Assembly (NCBI GenBank): GCA_017432615.1
Contig: JAFRIV010000012.1
Location: forward strand, 1 to 64,000
DNA from: Oscillospiraceae bacterium
GTDB lineage: Bacteria > Bacillota > Clostridia > Oscillospirales > Oscillospiraceae
Reading direction: 5' to 3'
Length of the DNA stretch: 64,000 bases
The notes under the pieces are model-generated. The model had not been told where the DNA came from. It did not search any database and saw nothing but the letters and a program-made list of their open reading frames with translations. This document shows positions 44,560 to 52,698 of this stretch, piece after piece. Made by a program: the position numbers and the translations under genes. The stretch's first letter is position 1; each line of letters opens with the position of its first letter.

Positions 44560-45257
44560 GATTCGTTTCCTCCTTCTGCTTTTTCACAGCGGGCGGCGCA
44601 GGTGCTGCAGCTGCCGTTGCAGCCGGATTCCACCAGTTGCTTCTGGCGGGTCCTGATGCCAAGCCAGTTGAGCAACGAAATGATCATGGCAATGACCAGA
44701 AAAGCTCCGGGTGGCTGCACGAAGATACCAATAGGCTGGGCGGATTCCGGGAGCACAGACATCCCAAAGAAAGTGCCGTTGCCGAGAAATTCACGAATGG
44801 CGCCGGCAACAGTGAGCGCAATAGTGAATCCGAGGCCCATGCCCAGCCCATCCATGGCAGACAACAGCGGCGTATGGCGGTTGGCATAGGCTTCCGCCCG
44901 GCCGAGGATGATGCAGTTGACGACGATGAGGGGAATATAGATACCGAGGGCATCATACAAAGAGGGGAGATAGGCTTCGATCAGCAGCTCCGCCACCGTG
45001 ACCAGGGAGGCGACGATAACAATATAGGCCGGCAGGCGGATGTCATCCGGGATGACGTTGCGAAGGAGGGAGATGACCACGTTGGACAAAATCAGCACAG
45101 CCATCGTCGACAGCCCCATGCCGATGCCGTTGAATGCCCGGGTAGAAACAGCAAGTGTGGGGCACATACCCAGCATGAGGACCAGGGTCGGGTTTTCTTT
45201 GACGACACCGTTATAAATACGTTCCAGACAGGGATTGGCAATTTTCACATCAGCCAT
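44556..45257 (-). CDS. rnfE: Rnf complex subunit RnfE
   Basis: 233 aa membrane protein. NPTLVLMLGMCPTLAVST near the N-terminus and IYIPLIVVNCIILGRAEAYA are RnfE/NqrD blocks. A C-terminal cytosolic tail has four cysteines (CNGSCSTCAARC) that may bind metal. It pairs with RnfA. Overlaps the fused rnfDG by 8 nt. Confidence 0.95.
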   Translation of the reverse strand: MADVKIANPCLERIYNGVVKENPTLVLMLGMCPTLAVSTRAFNGIGMGLSTMAVLILSNVVISLLRNVIPDDIRLPAYIVIVASLVTVAELLIEAYLPSLYDALGIYIPLIVVNCIILGRAEAYANRHTPLLSAMDGLGMGLGFTIALTVAGAIREFLGNGTFFGMSVLPESAQPIGIFVQPPGAFLVIAMIISLLNWLGIRTRQKQLVESGCNGSCSTCAARCEKAEGGNES

Positions 45258-46830
45258 CTCCTTTCACAACAGTATGGAAAAAGTCAAGCCCCGCATTGAC
45301 GGCATTGACCACGGCACCGGAAGTGGTGGAGGCGCCGGAGACGGAATCGATCTCATTGTCCGCCGAGGAACCGCCGGATTTGTTCAAAACGAAGGAAGAC
45401 ACCGCCTTGTTGCTGAACTGGTCTTTGAAGGCGGGTTCGGCTGCACGCATGCCCATGCCGGGCGTTTCATTCAAGGACGTAAAGGAAATGCCGTTGAGCA
45501 TGCCATCCCGATTCAATCCCAGGGCAATGCCGATGTCGCCGTCAAACCCGTCGGCGCTGGTGACGTTGAGGACATATCCGGCGATGGCGCCGTTTTCATC
45601 TTTGGCCACCAGAAACTCATTGATGGTTGAGCGGCCGAAGGTCATGCCGTAAGGCTCGCCGTCCAGCTCCTCCAGATAGAGGTCAATCTCGGGATCGGTT
45701 TCAAAATCCGCCGCCCCCGGGCATACGCTTTTATAGGAGGCGCGTTTCGCGGCACGTTTCTGCTCTTCAATGATGTCCTTCGTCATGGCATAGACGCCTG
45801 ACAGGGCGACGCCCGCAATAACAGAAATCACGGTGAGCACCAGAACCGGGCGCGGGATGCGCCGCAGAAGAGGCAGTTTTTCCTCATGAGAGCGCGCAGC
45901 GATCGCTTTGCGGGTATAGGCAAAAGGCTTGGGGATGATATACATGTCGATCAGCGGAACAAAGAGATTGCCGATGATAACCGAATAGCTGAAGGAATCG
46001 GCAGCCCCGCTTTTCAGACGGAAGAGCGCACCGAGAATACCGATCAGGATGCCGTAGACCAGTTGGCCAAGTTTGGTGACCGGAGAGGTGGCATAGTCCG
46101 AAGCCATAAAGAAAGAACCGAGAATAACGCCGCCTCCGCACAGATGGGCCAGAAGAAAATACGGATCAAAGCCCTGGCCGCCAAACAGCCCCATAAACAG
46201 GGTGAAGGAGAGCAGAATGGAGAAGCAGATCTCCCCGTGGATGATCTCCATCGCCCAGAGAAAGAGCCCACCCACCAGCAACGCGAGAATGGAACTGCCG
46301 ATGACGCCATTTGCCGTGCCGAGGAACATTTTTGTGATGTTGACAGCCCTGCCGGTCATCAAAAGAGCAACAGGAGTAGCGGAAGAGACGCTGTCAACAC
46401 TGCCGTAGGAAGTCATTGCGGTGCCGAAGGAGATCAGAAGGAAGCATCTCGCAGCGAGGGCAGGATTAACGAAGTTCTTCCCCAGACCGCCGAAGCAGCA
46501 CTTGACCACGAAAATTGCAAAGAAGGAACCGAGGATCGGGAGGAAAAGCGGAACCTGGGGGGAAAGGGTGAGGGCCAGTGTAAGCCCGGTAACAACGGCA
46601 CTGCCGTCTTTCCAGGTGTCCTCTTTGTGACAGAACCTGTCAAAAAGATACTCCGTTACAACAGCCGAGGCGACCGAGACCAGCACCACCAGAAACGCAT
46701 GGAACCCGGACACCAGGATGCCGACAACCGTGGCAGGGAGAAGGGCAGCACATACGGCGTACATGATAAACTTTGTCGTCCACCTGTCCCGCACATGGGG
46801 GGCGGCCGAAAGATTCAAAACAGGATTCAT
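45250..46830 (-). CDS. rnfDG: Fused RnfD-RnfG subunit
   Basis: 526 aa in a single frame. Residues 1 to about 318 are RnfD: membrane helices, with DSVSSATPVALL at the position of the usual S-G-A-T flavinylation site and NPALAARCFLL before it. Residues about 325-526 are RnfG: one helix (VLVLTVISVIAGVALSGVYA), then an FMN-binding domain with SADGFDGDIGIALGLN, ETPGMGMRA and the covalent FMN site SGASTTS. They are normally two genes. I see no stop or ribosome site between the two parts. Confidence 0.92.
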   Translation of the reverse strand: MNPVLNLSAAPHVRDRWTTKFIMYAVCAALLPATVVGILVSGFHAFLVVLVSVASAVVTEYLFDRFCHKEDTWKDGSAVVTGLTLALTLSPQVPLFLPILGSFFAIFVVKCCFGGLGKNFVNPALAARCFLLISFGTAMTSYGSVDSVSSATPVALLMTGRAVNITKMFLGTANGVIGSSILALLVGGLFLWAMEIIHGEICFSILLSFTLFMGLFGGQGFDPYFLLAHLCGGGVILGSFFMASDYATSPVTKLGQLVYGILIGILGALFRLKSGAADSFSYSVIIGNLFVPLIDMYIIPKPFAYTRKAIAARSHEEKLPLLRRIPRPVLVLTVISVIAGVALSGVYAMTKDIIEEQKRAAKRASYKSVCPGAADFETDPEIDLYLEELDGEPYGMTFGRSTINEFLVAKDENGAIAGYVLNVTSADGFDGDIGIALGLNRDGMLNGISFTSLNETPGMGMRAAEPAFKDQFSNKAVSSFVLNKSGGSSADNEIDSVSGASTTSGAVVNAVNAGLDFFHTVVKGDG

Positions 46831-48176
46831 TTCTTCCCTCCTGCCTGCGCGCGTTTACGAGAGAGGATCTCCGCCTTGGCACTGAGAAACATCTGTACCA
46901 GGGGGCGTTTTGCCGGACAGATAAAACCGCAGCAGCCGCAAGCGAGGCATTCCAGCCCGTAAAGCTTTTTTTCATACCGTTCCAGGTCCCCAACGGAAAC
47001 AGCGTCTGCCATCATCTGCGGAGTGAGGCCTACCGGGCAGACTGTAGCACAGCGCCCGCAGCGCAGGCAGGCCGTCATTTTGGACTGACCCACTTCGCTT
47101 TCGTCTACCGAGACCAGAGCGACGCCGCTGCTGGTCTTCTGGATGGGGACAGAGAGAGAGGAAATTGCCATGCCCATGACAGGACCGCCAACAATGGCTT
47201 TTCTGGGACAAGCGCCTTCTTTCAATCCTCCGGCAGCCTCCAGCAGTTCGGCAAAACTCATCCCGTCACGAACGATAAAATTGCCTGGGGAGGCAACAGT
47301 GTCACCCGTGAGGGTGAAAACATGACGATAAAGGGGTTCGTGATAGACAACGGCACGCTCAATGGCATAAATGGTACAGACATTCTGCACGATGCACCCA
47401 ACATCGGCCGGAAGCATGGAGGCGGGATAGAAAATGCCGGCGACGGTCTCGATCAGCATCTTCTCGCCGCCCTGGCCGTACTTGGCTTTGCAGGGAAGAA
47501 CAGAGAGCTTCTGCCTGCCCGCAACGGCCGCCTGCATGGCGGCGATGGCTTCGGGCTTGTTATCTTCGATGCAGATGACACCCCGGGCATTCGGAAACAG
47601 ACGGAGCATCAGTTCCAGACCTTCCACAATGGCGGCACTTTCGGTGCGCATCAGTTGGTCGGTACAGGTGAGATAAGGCTCGCACTCGGATCCGTTTGCA
47701 ATCAGAAATCGGATGGCGGAGGGATCTTTCGGAGAGAGTTTGACGTGTGTCGGAAATCCCGCACCGCCGAGGCCGATGATGCCTGCATCACGGATGCGCC
47801 GGAGGATCTCCTCTCCGGTGATATGTGAAACGTCATACCGGCTGTCATAAGGTTCGAGAGACGTGTAGGAACCGTCATTTTCGATGACGACACATTCTGT
47901 CATTTGTCCGTTTTGCACGCGGCGCTTCTCCACGGCTTTGACTTTGCCGGACACAGAACTGATCACATGGGCGGAAACAAATCCGTCCGCTTCCCCTATG
48001 CGCTGTCCGACAAGCACCGCATCCCCTTTCTTGACGAGGGGGAGGGCAGGTTTGCCGATATGCTGAAGAAGGGGAAAAACCATTTCCCCCTTCGCCTCAA
48101 CAGGACGCAGCGGCAGATCCCGCGTCAGAGATTTGTGCGTTTCGGGATGGATGCCGCCGCGAAAGGTGTTATTCAT
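46827..48176 (-). CDS. rnfC: Rnf complex subunit RnfC
   Basis: 449 aa NADH-side subunit. FRGGIHPETHKSLT at the start, GLGGAGFPTHVKL, ANGSECEPYLTCTD and KYGQGGEKMLI are RnfC blocks. Two ferredoxin motifs (CLRCGRCATVCP, CLACGCCGFICP) lie near the C-terminus. First gene of the Rnf-NrfA operon, with AGAGGAG before the ATG. Confidence 0.95.
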   Translation of the reverse strand: MNNTFRGGIHPETHKSLTRDLPLRPVEAKGEMVFPLLQHIGKPALPLVKKGDAVLVGQRIGEADGFVSAHVISSVSGKVKAVEKRRVQNGQMTECVVIENDGSYTSLEPYDSRYDVSHITGEEILRRIRDAGIIGLGGAGFPTHVKLSPKDPSAIRFLIANGSECEPYLTCTDQLMRTESAAIVEGLELMLRLFPNARGVICIEDNKPEAIAAMQAAVAGRQKLSVLPCKAKYGQGGEKMLIETVAGIFYPASMLPADVGCIVQNVCTIYAIERAVVYHEPLYRHVFTLTGDTVASPGNFIVRDGMSFAELLEAAGGLKEGACPRKAIVGGPVMGMAISSLSVPIQKTSSGVALVSVDESEVGQSKMTACLRCGRCATVCPVGLTPQMMADAVSVGDLERYEKKLYGLECLACGCCGFICPAKRPLVQMFLSAKAEILSRKRAQAGGKK

Positions 48177-48236
48177 TCTGTCAACTCCTCTCTGGGGTTC
48201 TGGCAGGGAAAGATTTTCGGAGCTGCCTTTTTATTT

Positions 48237-48266
48237 ATTGTATCAAATGAACCAATAGTTTGTAAA
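48237..48266 (-). promoter_or_regulatory. Promoter of the Rnf-NrfA operon
   Basis: Minus strand: TTTACA (48266-48261), 18-nt spacer, TACAAT (48242-48237), about 60 nt before rnfC. The rest of 48177-48421 is intergenic with no supported gene. Confidence 0.6.
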
Positions 48267-48421
48267 GATTAACCGAAACAGAATTGGGAAAATCACACAA
48301 AAAGGGGCGGAAACAGGGCGATGACTGCACAGTGGCATAAAAATACATACAAACCATGCGATTATACAAATCTCACGGAGAAGCCAGAAATTTTATTGAC
48401 TGTTTTGGTTATTTTTCGCAA

Positions 48422-48450
48422 TTGACAAAGCAGAAAAAGAAGATTATACT
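48422..48450 (+). promoter_or_regulatory. Promoter of the methionine-uptake locus
   Basis: Perfect TTGACA (48422-48427), 17-nt spacer, TATACT (48445-48450). It lies 33 nt before the leader-peptide ATG. Confidence 0.8.
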
Positions 48451-48483
48451 TGCCTCAACTTCCAAGAAGGGAGACAGGGTTTA

Positions 48484-48588
48484 ATGACACGCTTTGAAAA
48501 CACCGACACCATGATGATGTTCGAGATGCGCATGTGCAGCATGTGCATGATGTGGCGTGCCTGTTTTTCAAACCTGTCCGCTTCTTGA
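48484..48588 (+). CDS. Met/Cys-rich leader peptide (candidate attenuator)
   Basis: 34 codons. Met occurs at positions 1, 10, 11, 12, 15, 17, 20, 22 and 23 (9 of 34); Cys at 18, 21 and 27; one Trp at 24. GAAGGGAG precedes the ATG by about 9 nt. The peptide is too short and skewed to be an ordinary protein. It lies between a consensus promoter and an intrinsic terminator directly upstream of a methionine-type transporter. This is the arrangement of amino-acid leader peptides (trp, his, leu operons). Ribosome stalling when charged Met- or Cys-tRNA is scarce would prevent termination. An alternative is a metal-binding peptide. Confidence 0.7.
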   Translation: MTRFENTDTMMMFEMRMCSMCMMWRACFSNLSAS

Positions 48589-48615
48589 GTCCGTTTGAGC
48601 ATCATTTTGTATTTC

Positions 48616-48654
48616 AAACCGGGAAGCCTGAACAGGCGGCCCGGTTTTATTTTT
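48616..48654 (+). terminator. Leader terminator before the permuted metQ
   Basis: AAACCGGG (48616-48623) pairs with CCCGGTTT (48640-48647), with an inner GCCTG/CAGGC pair, followed by TTATTTTT. It begins 28 nt after the leader-peptide stop. The leader's own 3' coding region repeats parts of the 5' arm (GCCTG at 48559, TTTCAAACC at 48566), offering alternative pairings. Confidence 0.82.
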
Positions 48655-48671
48655 GAAAGGAGAAAATACCC

Positions 48672-49577
48672 ATGAAACGCAGCAACAAGATTTTCACCCT
48701 TGCCATCGCAGCCATTTTAGTGCTCAGCCTGAGCGCTTCCGCTTTTGCCGAGACGCTTCAGATCGGTATCCCGGATGACGGCACCAACCTCTCCCGCGGC
48801 ATTAAACTGCTGGAAACTGCCGGCCTGATCACTGTGAACCCCGAAGTAGGCTATACCCCGGAACTGGCTGATATTACCGGTTATATTTATGACATTGACG
48901 TAACGCCTGTTCAGGCAAACACCCTGCCCGGCACTCTGGGCGATTTTGCAGCAAGCGCGATCAACAGCACTTACTCGGTCCCTTACGGTCTGGTTCCCTC
49001 TCAGGGTCTGATCAGTGAAAAGCAGAGCGAAGGCAGTGACAACCCATACATCAACGTCATCGTTGCCCGCACCGCTGAGAAAGACAATGAGACCTATCAG
49101 AAGATCGTGGAAGCATACCAGACGCAGCTTGTGGCGGAATTCCTGATCGTTGTACGGAAGGAAGCGCAAATCCCGGCTTTCGATTACGATGAAAACATCA
49201 CCCTGACAGAAGAAGAGGCACAGGAGATCATTGAATATGTATCTCCCAAAGAGGGCAAGGAAGTTGTGAAAGTTGGCGTTTGCGGCGCGAGCAACGAGCA
49301 ATGGCAGGCCGTACAGAAGATCCTGGACGAAGAAAATGCCGGCATTTACATCGAACTGGTGGAATTTGACGCCTACAATCTGCCGAATGAGGCTCTGAAC
49401 GCAGGCGATATAGACCTGAATGCATTCCAGCACAAGGCCTATCTGAACAACGACGCCACGGTAAACGGGTACGACATCGTCCCCATCGGGGATACCCTCA
49501 TTGCACCGTTGACGCTGTATTCCGAGAAGTTTGATTCTCTGGACGCCCTGAAAGAGGCTGCCGGGCTGGTCGGATAA
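48672..49577 (+). CDS. Circularly permuted MetQ-type substrate-binding protein
   Basis: 301 aa. Signal peptide cut after SAFA (residue 26), no lipobox Cys. Residues about 27-160 match the C-terminal lobe of MetQ/NlpA: LQIGIPDDGTNLSRGIKLLE, DVTPVQANTLPGTL, AAINSTYS, NPYINVIVAR and QKIVEAYQ. After a linker, residues about 198-301 match the N-terminal lobe: VVKVGVCGASNEQW, PNEALNAGDIDLNAFQHKAY, GYDIVPIGDT, LTLYSEKFDSLDALKEA, then stop. The lobe order is the reverse of the normal MetQ at 54407. Probably binds methionine or a related amino acid. GAAAGGAG precedes the ATG. Confidence 0.9.
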   Translation: MKRSNKIFTLAIAAILVLSLSASAFAETLQIGIPDDGTNLSRGIKLLETAGLITVNPEVGYTPELADITGYIYDIDVTPVQANTLPGTLGDFAASAINSTYSVPYGLVPSQGLISEKQSEGSDNPYINVIVARTAEKDNETYQKIVEAYQTQLVAEFLIVVRKEAQIPAFDYDENITLTEEEAQEIIEYVSPKEGKEVVKVGVCGASNEQWQAVQKILDEENAGIYIELVEFDAYNLPNEALNAGDIDLNAFQHKAYLNNDATVNGYDIVPIGDTLIAPLTLYSEKFDSLDALKEAAGLVG

Positions 49578-49590
49578 AGACAATACTGTC

Positions 49591-49643
49591 CCGGGCGGCC
49601 GGACAGGATCGGGAAAAAGACCCTGCCTGCCGCCCGGCTTTTT
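49591..49643 (+). terminator. Terminator after the permuted metQ
   Basis: CCGGGCGG (49591-49598) pairs with CCGCCCGG (49630-49637), plus inner pairs, followed by CTTTTTCC. Partial readthrough would give more binding protein than ATPase and permease. Confidence 0.8.
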
Positions 49644-49687
49644 CCGGAAAGCAACATAGAATAAAAAACAGCGGAGCGAATCATCGG

Positions 49688-50767
49688 ATGATTGAAGTCA
49701 AAAACCTGAAAAAGACATTCCATTTGAAAACCGGAGACGTGACAGCGGTAAATGACGTGTCTTTGCACATTGAAGACGGTGCGATCTACGGCGTCATCGG
49801 ATATTCAGGGGCTGGGAAATCAAGCCTCGTGCGGTGCCTGAATCTGTTGGAGATTCCGGATGAGGGCACGATCACGATGGGGGAATACCGGAACATCGAG
49901 ATCAGAAAAGGTGTACCGTATTATGAAGGAAAGCGCATGACCGCCCAGCAGCAGAACCGGATGCGGAGAGGGATCGGAATGATCTTTCAGCATTTCAATC
50001 TGTTGGAGCGCTCAACCGTTTTTGACAATATAGCCTACCCCTTGAAGTATACCGGACGCAGCCGCGAAGAAATCAGCGCACGGGTAAAGGAACTGCTGGA
50101 ACTGGTGGATCTGCAGGACAAGATCGACGTGTTTCCCTCCCAGCTTTCCGGCGGGCAGAAACAGCGCGTGGCTATTGCAAGGGCACTGGCTGCCAACCCG
50201 AAGATTCTGCTTTCGGATGAGGCAACTTCAGCCCTGGACCCGGATGCAACGGAATCGATCCTTACGCTGCTGAAGGATCTGAACCGGAAACTTGGGATTA
50301 CCATTGTGATTATTACCCATGAGATGGCGGTCATCAAGGCTATCGCGGACCGCGTGGCGGTGATGGAGGAAGGAAGCGTTGTAGAGGAAGGAAGCGTTTA
50401 CGATATCTTTTCTGACCCGCAGGCTCCCATTACCCGGAAATTTATCGCTTCCTCGTCGCCGTTGGGGAAGATTGACAAAATGATTGCCGACAATTCCAGC
50501 ATGACTCAGGTCAAGCCGGGGGAAAAGCTGGTAAAACTGGTCTTTCAGAAGGATTGTGTGGGAGAGCATATTCTGACAAGTGTGGCACAGGAGTGCGGGG
50601 TGAATCTGAATATCATCCTTGCCAATGTGGAGTATCTGCACGGAAACCCGCTGGGCGGCACCATCGGCGTGCTGAGCGGGGATGAAAAACAGCTGGCGGA
50701 CGGCATCCGCTTTCTGGAAGAAAACCACGTAAGAGTGGAGGTGCTGAAAGATGGAAGCTTGGATTAG
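49688..50767 (+). CDS. metN: Methionine ABC transporter ATPase MetN (first copy)
   Basis: 359 aa. Walker A GYSGAGKSS, signature LSGGQKQRVAIARAL, Walker B ILLSDEATSALDPD, switch His in ITHEM. The C-terminal NIL domain (residues about 265-355) is the regulatory methionine-binding domain of MetN. It has a small insert after IEIRKG between Walker A and the Q-loop. Overlaps metI by 17 nt. Confidence 0.92.
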   Translation: MIEVKNLKKTFHLKTGDVTAVNDVSLHIEDGAIYGVIGYSGAGKSSLVRCLNLLEIPDEGTITMGEYRNIEIRKGVPYYEGKRMTAQQQNRMRRGIGMIFQHFNLLERSTVFDNIAYPLKYTGRSREEISARVKELLELVDLQDKIDVFPSQLSGGQKQRVAIARALAANPKILLSDEATSALDPDATESILTLLKDLNRKLGITIVIITHEMAVIKAIADRVAVMEEGSVVEEGSVYDIFSDPQAPITRKFIASSSPLGKIDKMIADNSSMTQVKPGEKLVKLVFQKDCVGEHILTSVAQECGVNLNIILANVEYLHGNPLGGTIGVLSGDEKQLADGIRFLEENHVRVEVLKDGSLD

Positions 50768-51458
50768 AAGCGTAGCCCCGTATCTGTACACATACCGGGC
50801 AAAGTTCTTTACAGCCTGCAGTGCAACTTTTGAGATGTTCTGGAAAGCGGGCGGCATCGCCTTTATGATCGGGCTGTGCTTCGGCATCATCCTGGTGATC
50901 ACGAAAAAAGGTGGGATCCGGCAGAATCTGATCATATATCAGATCACAAACCTGGTGATCAACGTGTTTCGCTCCATCCCATTCATCATTTTACTGATTT
51001 TTCTGATCCCGCTGACGAGGAAGGTCGTCGGGACAGCCATCAATGTAAAAGGCGCGATCCTGCCGCTGGTCTTTGGAACCGTGCCATTTTATTCCCGCCA
51101 GGTAGAGGTGGCGCTCTCCGGTGTGGAGGATGGTAAAATCGAGGCGGCACGCAGCATGGGCAGCGGAACTTTCGGGCTGATTTTCCGGGTGTACCTGCAT
51201 GAGGCACTGCCGGATCTGATCCGCGTAACAACGGTGACGGCTATCAGCCTGATCGGACTGACAACGATGGCCGGTGCAGTAGGCGCAGGGGGGATCGGTT
51301 CATTTGCCATCAACTATGGTCAGAACCAGAACCACAGTGACATTGTAAATGTGTGTGTACTGGTACTGCTGGCGGTAACCTTTGTGCTGCAGAGTATCGG
51401 GAACGGGCTGTCCAAACATACAACAAACCGCAGCCTTTTCCAGGTGCGGCACAAATAA
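50751..51458 (+). CDS. metI: Methionine ABC transporter permease MetI (first copy)
   Basis: 235 aa, five to six helices. FRSIPFIILLIFLIPLTRKVVG and EAARSMGSGTFGLIFRVYLHEALP (the coupling motif), plus GLTTMAGAVGAGGIGSFAI, match MetI. It pairs with MetN at 49688. Confidence 0.92.
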   Translation: MEAWIRSVAPYLYTYRAKFFTACSATFEMFWKAGGIAFMIGLCFGIILVITKKGGIRQNLIIYQITNLVINVFRSIPFIILLIFLIPLTRKVVGTAINVKGAILPLVFGTVPFYSRQVEVALSGVEDGKIEAARSMGSGTFGLIFRVYLHEALPDLIRVTTVTAISLIGLTTMAGAVGAGGIGSFAINYGQNQNHSDIVNVCVLVLLAVTFVLQSIGNGLSKHTTNRSLFQVRHK

Positions 51459-51476
51459 GAGGAAGGACGAGTAAAA

Positions 51477-52670
51477 ATGACCTTCAGAGAACAGATCATC
51501 CGGTATGTGGACATGCAGGACGAGACGTACCGTGCCATCGCGCTGGCAATCCATGCCAGACCGGAGGTCAGCAATTACGAGTTTTTTGCCTGCGAAACGC
51601 TTTCCGAACAACTGAAAAGGGAAGGATTTACCGTAGCTGTGGATGTGGCGGGGCATCGCACAGGGTTTGATGCGCGCTACCGCAGTGCGAAACCGGGGCC
51701 GGTGCTGGCTTTTCTGGCAGAGTATGATGCACTGCCAGGTATCGGTCACGCCTGCGGGCACAATCTCTTTGGTGCAACATCCTGCCTTGCTGCCTCTGCT
51801 TTAAAACAGGTTATCGACGAGGTCGGCGGAGAGGTTCGTATCTACGGTACACCGGGAGAAGAAGGCGGCGAGAATGGCAGTGCCAAGGGCAGTTTTGTGC
51901 GGGAAGGTTTTTTCAGGGATGTGGATGCTGCACTGTGCGTGCACCCGGGATCCGACCGGCATCAGCTGACCCAGGAAGAAATAGCCTGTGCACCTTTTCG
52001 CATCGTGTTCAAAGGAAAGGCTTCTCACGCATCTTCCGCCCCACAGGAGGGCATCAATGCACTGGACGCCATGATCCTGGTGTTCAACGCCATCGGTCTG
52101 CTGCGGCAGCAGTTGGAGAAGGATGTACGCATCCACGGTATTATTTCAAAAGGCGGGGATGCACCGAATATTATCCCGGATTATACCGAGGCGAAGTTTT
52201 TCGTACGCGCCGCAACGGTAAAGCGTATGATGGAAGTCTATCACAAGCTGGAGCGTATTACCGAAGGGGCAGCTTCACAGACGGGCTGCACCGGACTGAT
52301 GGAACCTACGCAGAGAAACATGGTGGACAACATCATCCCGACTCCGAGTTTCGATGCTGTGTACAGGAAGGAACTGGAATCACTTGGAGAGCAGTTTGAC
52401 GACCTGCCACCGAAGTCATTAGGTTCTTCAGATGTGGGGAATGTTTCCCAAGTGATTCCCGTGATTCAGCCCATGATTCGTATCAGCAAAGTGCCGGTAG
52501 CAGGTCACAGCATAGAGAAGCGGGAAGCATGCTGCGCAGAGAGCGGGCTGAGAAGCATTGGGTTGGGAGCAAAGGCCCTGGCACTGACAGCCCTGGACCT
52601 GATTGAGGACCCAGCCTTGCTGCAGCAGATCAAGATAGACCATACGCAGGCTGTGAAAGCGCAGCAGTAA
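51477..52670 (+). CDS. M20-family amidohydrolase (AbgB/aminoacylase-like)
   Basis: 397 aa dinuclear zinc hydrolase. FLAEYDALPGIGHACGHN and GTPGEEGGENGS carry metal ligands and the general base. A dimerisation domain (about residues 165-285) has FKGKASHASSAPQEGINALDA, and late VAGHSIEKR gives the last His. Closest in pattern to p-aminobenzoyl-glutamate hydrolase subunit B and N-acyl-amino-acid amidohydrolases. Placed between two methionine transporters, it probably releases Met or a related amino acid from an imported amide; this is inference. Confidence 0.88.
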   Translation: MTFREQIIRYVDMQDETYRAIALAIHARPEVSNYEFFACETLSEQLKREGFTVAVDVAGHRTGFDARYRSAKPGPVLAFLAEYDALPGIGHACGHNLFGATSCLAASALKQVIDEVGGEVRIYGTPGEEGGENGSAKGSFVREGFFRDVDAALCVHPGSDRHQLTQEEIACAPFRIVFKGKASHASSAPQEGINALDAMILVFNAIGLLRQQLEKDVRIHGIISKGGDAPNIIPDYTEAKFFVRAATVKRMMEVYHKLERITEGAASQTGCTGLMEPTQRNMVDNIIPTPSFDAVYRKELESLGEQFDDLPPKSLGSSDVGNVSQVIPVIQPMIRISKVPVAGHSIEKREACCAESGLRSIGLGAKALALTALDLIEDPALLQQIKIDHTQAVKAQQ

Positions 52671-52698
52671 AATAACAGAGCAGGAGAACCAACGCGGC

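Noticed and set aside
43120-44889. 589-codon plus-strand open frame
   Set aside because: Lies opposite rnfB, rnfA and rnfE, whose motifs are unmistakable; composition is low-complexity and no domain is visible.
45886-46962. 358-codon plus-strand open frame
   Set aside because: Antisense to rnfDG and rnfC; charged low-complexity translation.
48321-48425. 34-codon plus ORF just upstream of the Met leader
   Set aside because: Ends inside the -35 box of the promoter, has a poor ribosome site and lies upstream of the transcription start; probably chance.
48450-48671. SAM riboswitch or T-box in front of the methionine locus
   Set aside because: I looked for the SAM-I core and the T-box GGTGG-type sequence and saw neither; the leader ORF plus terminator explains the region.
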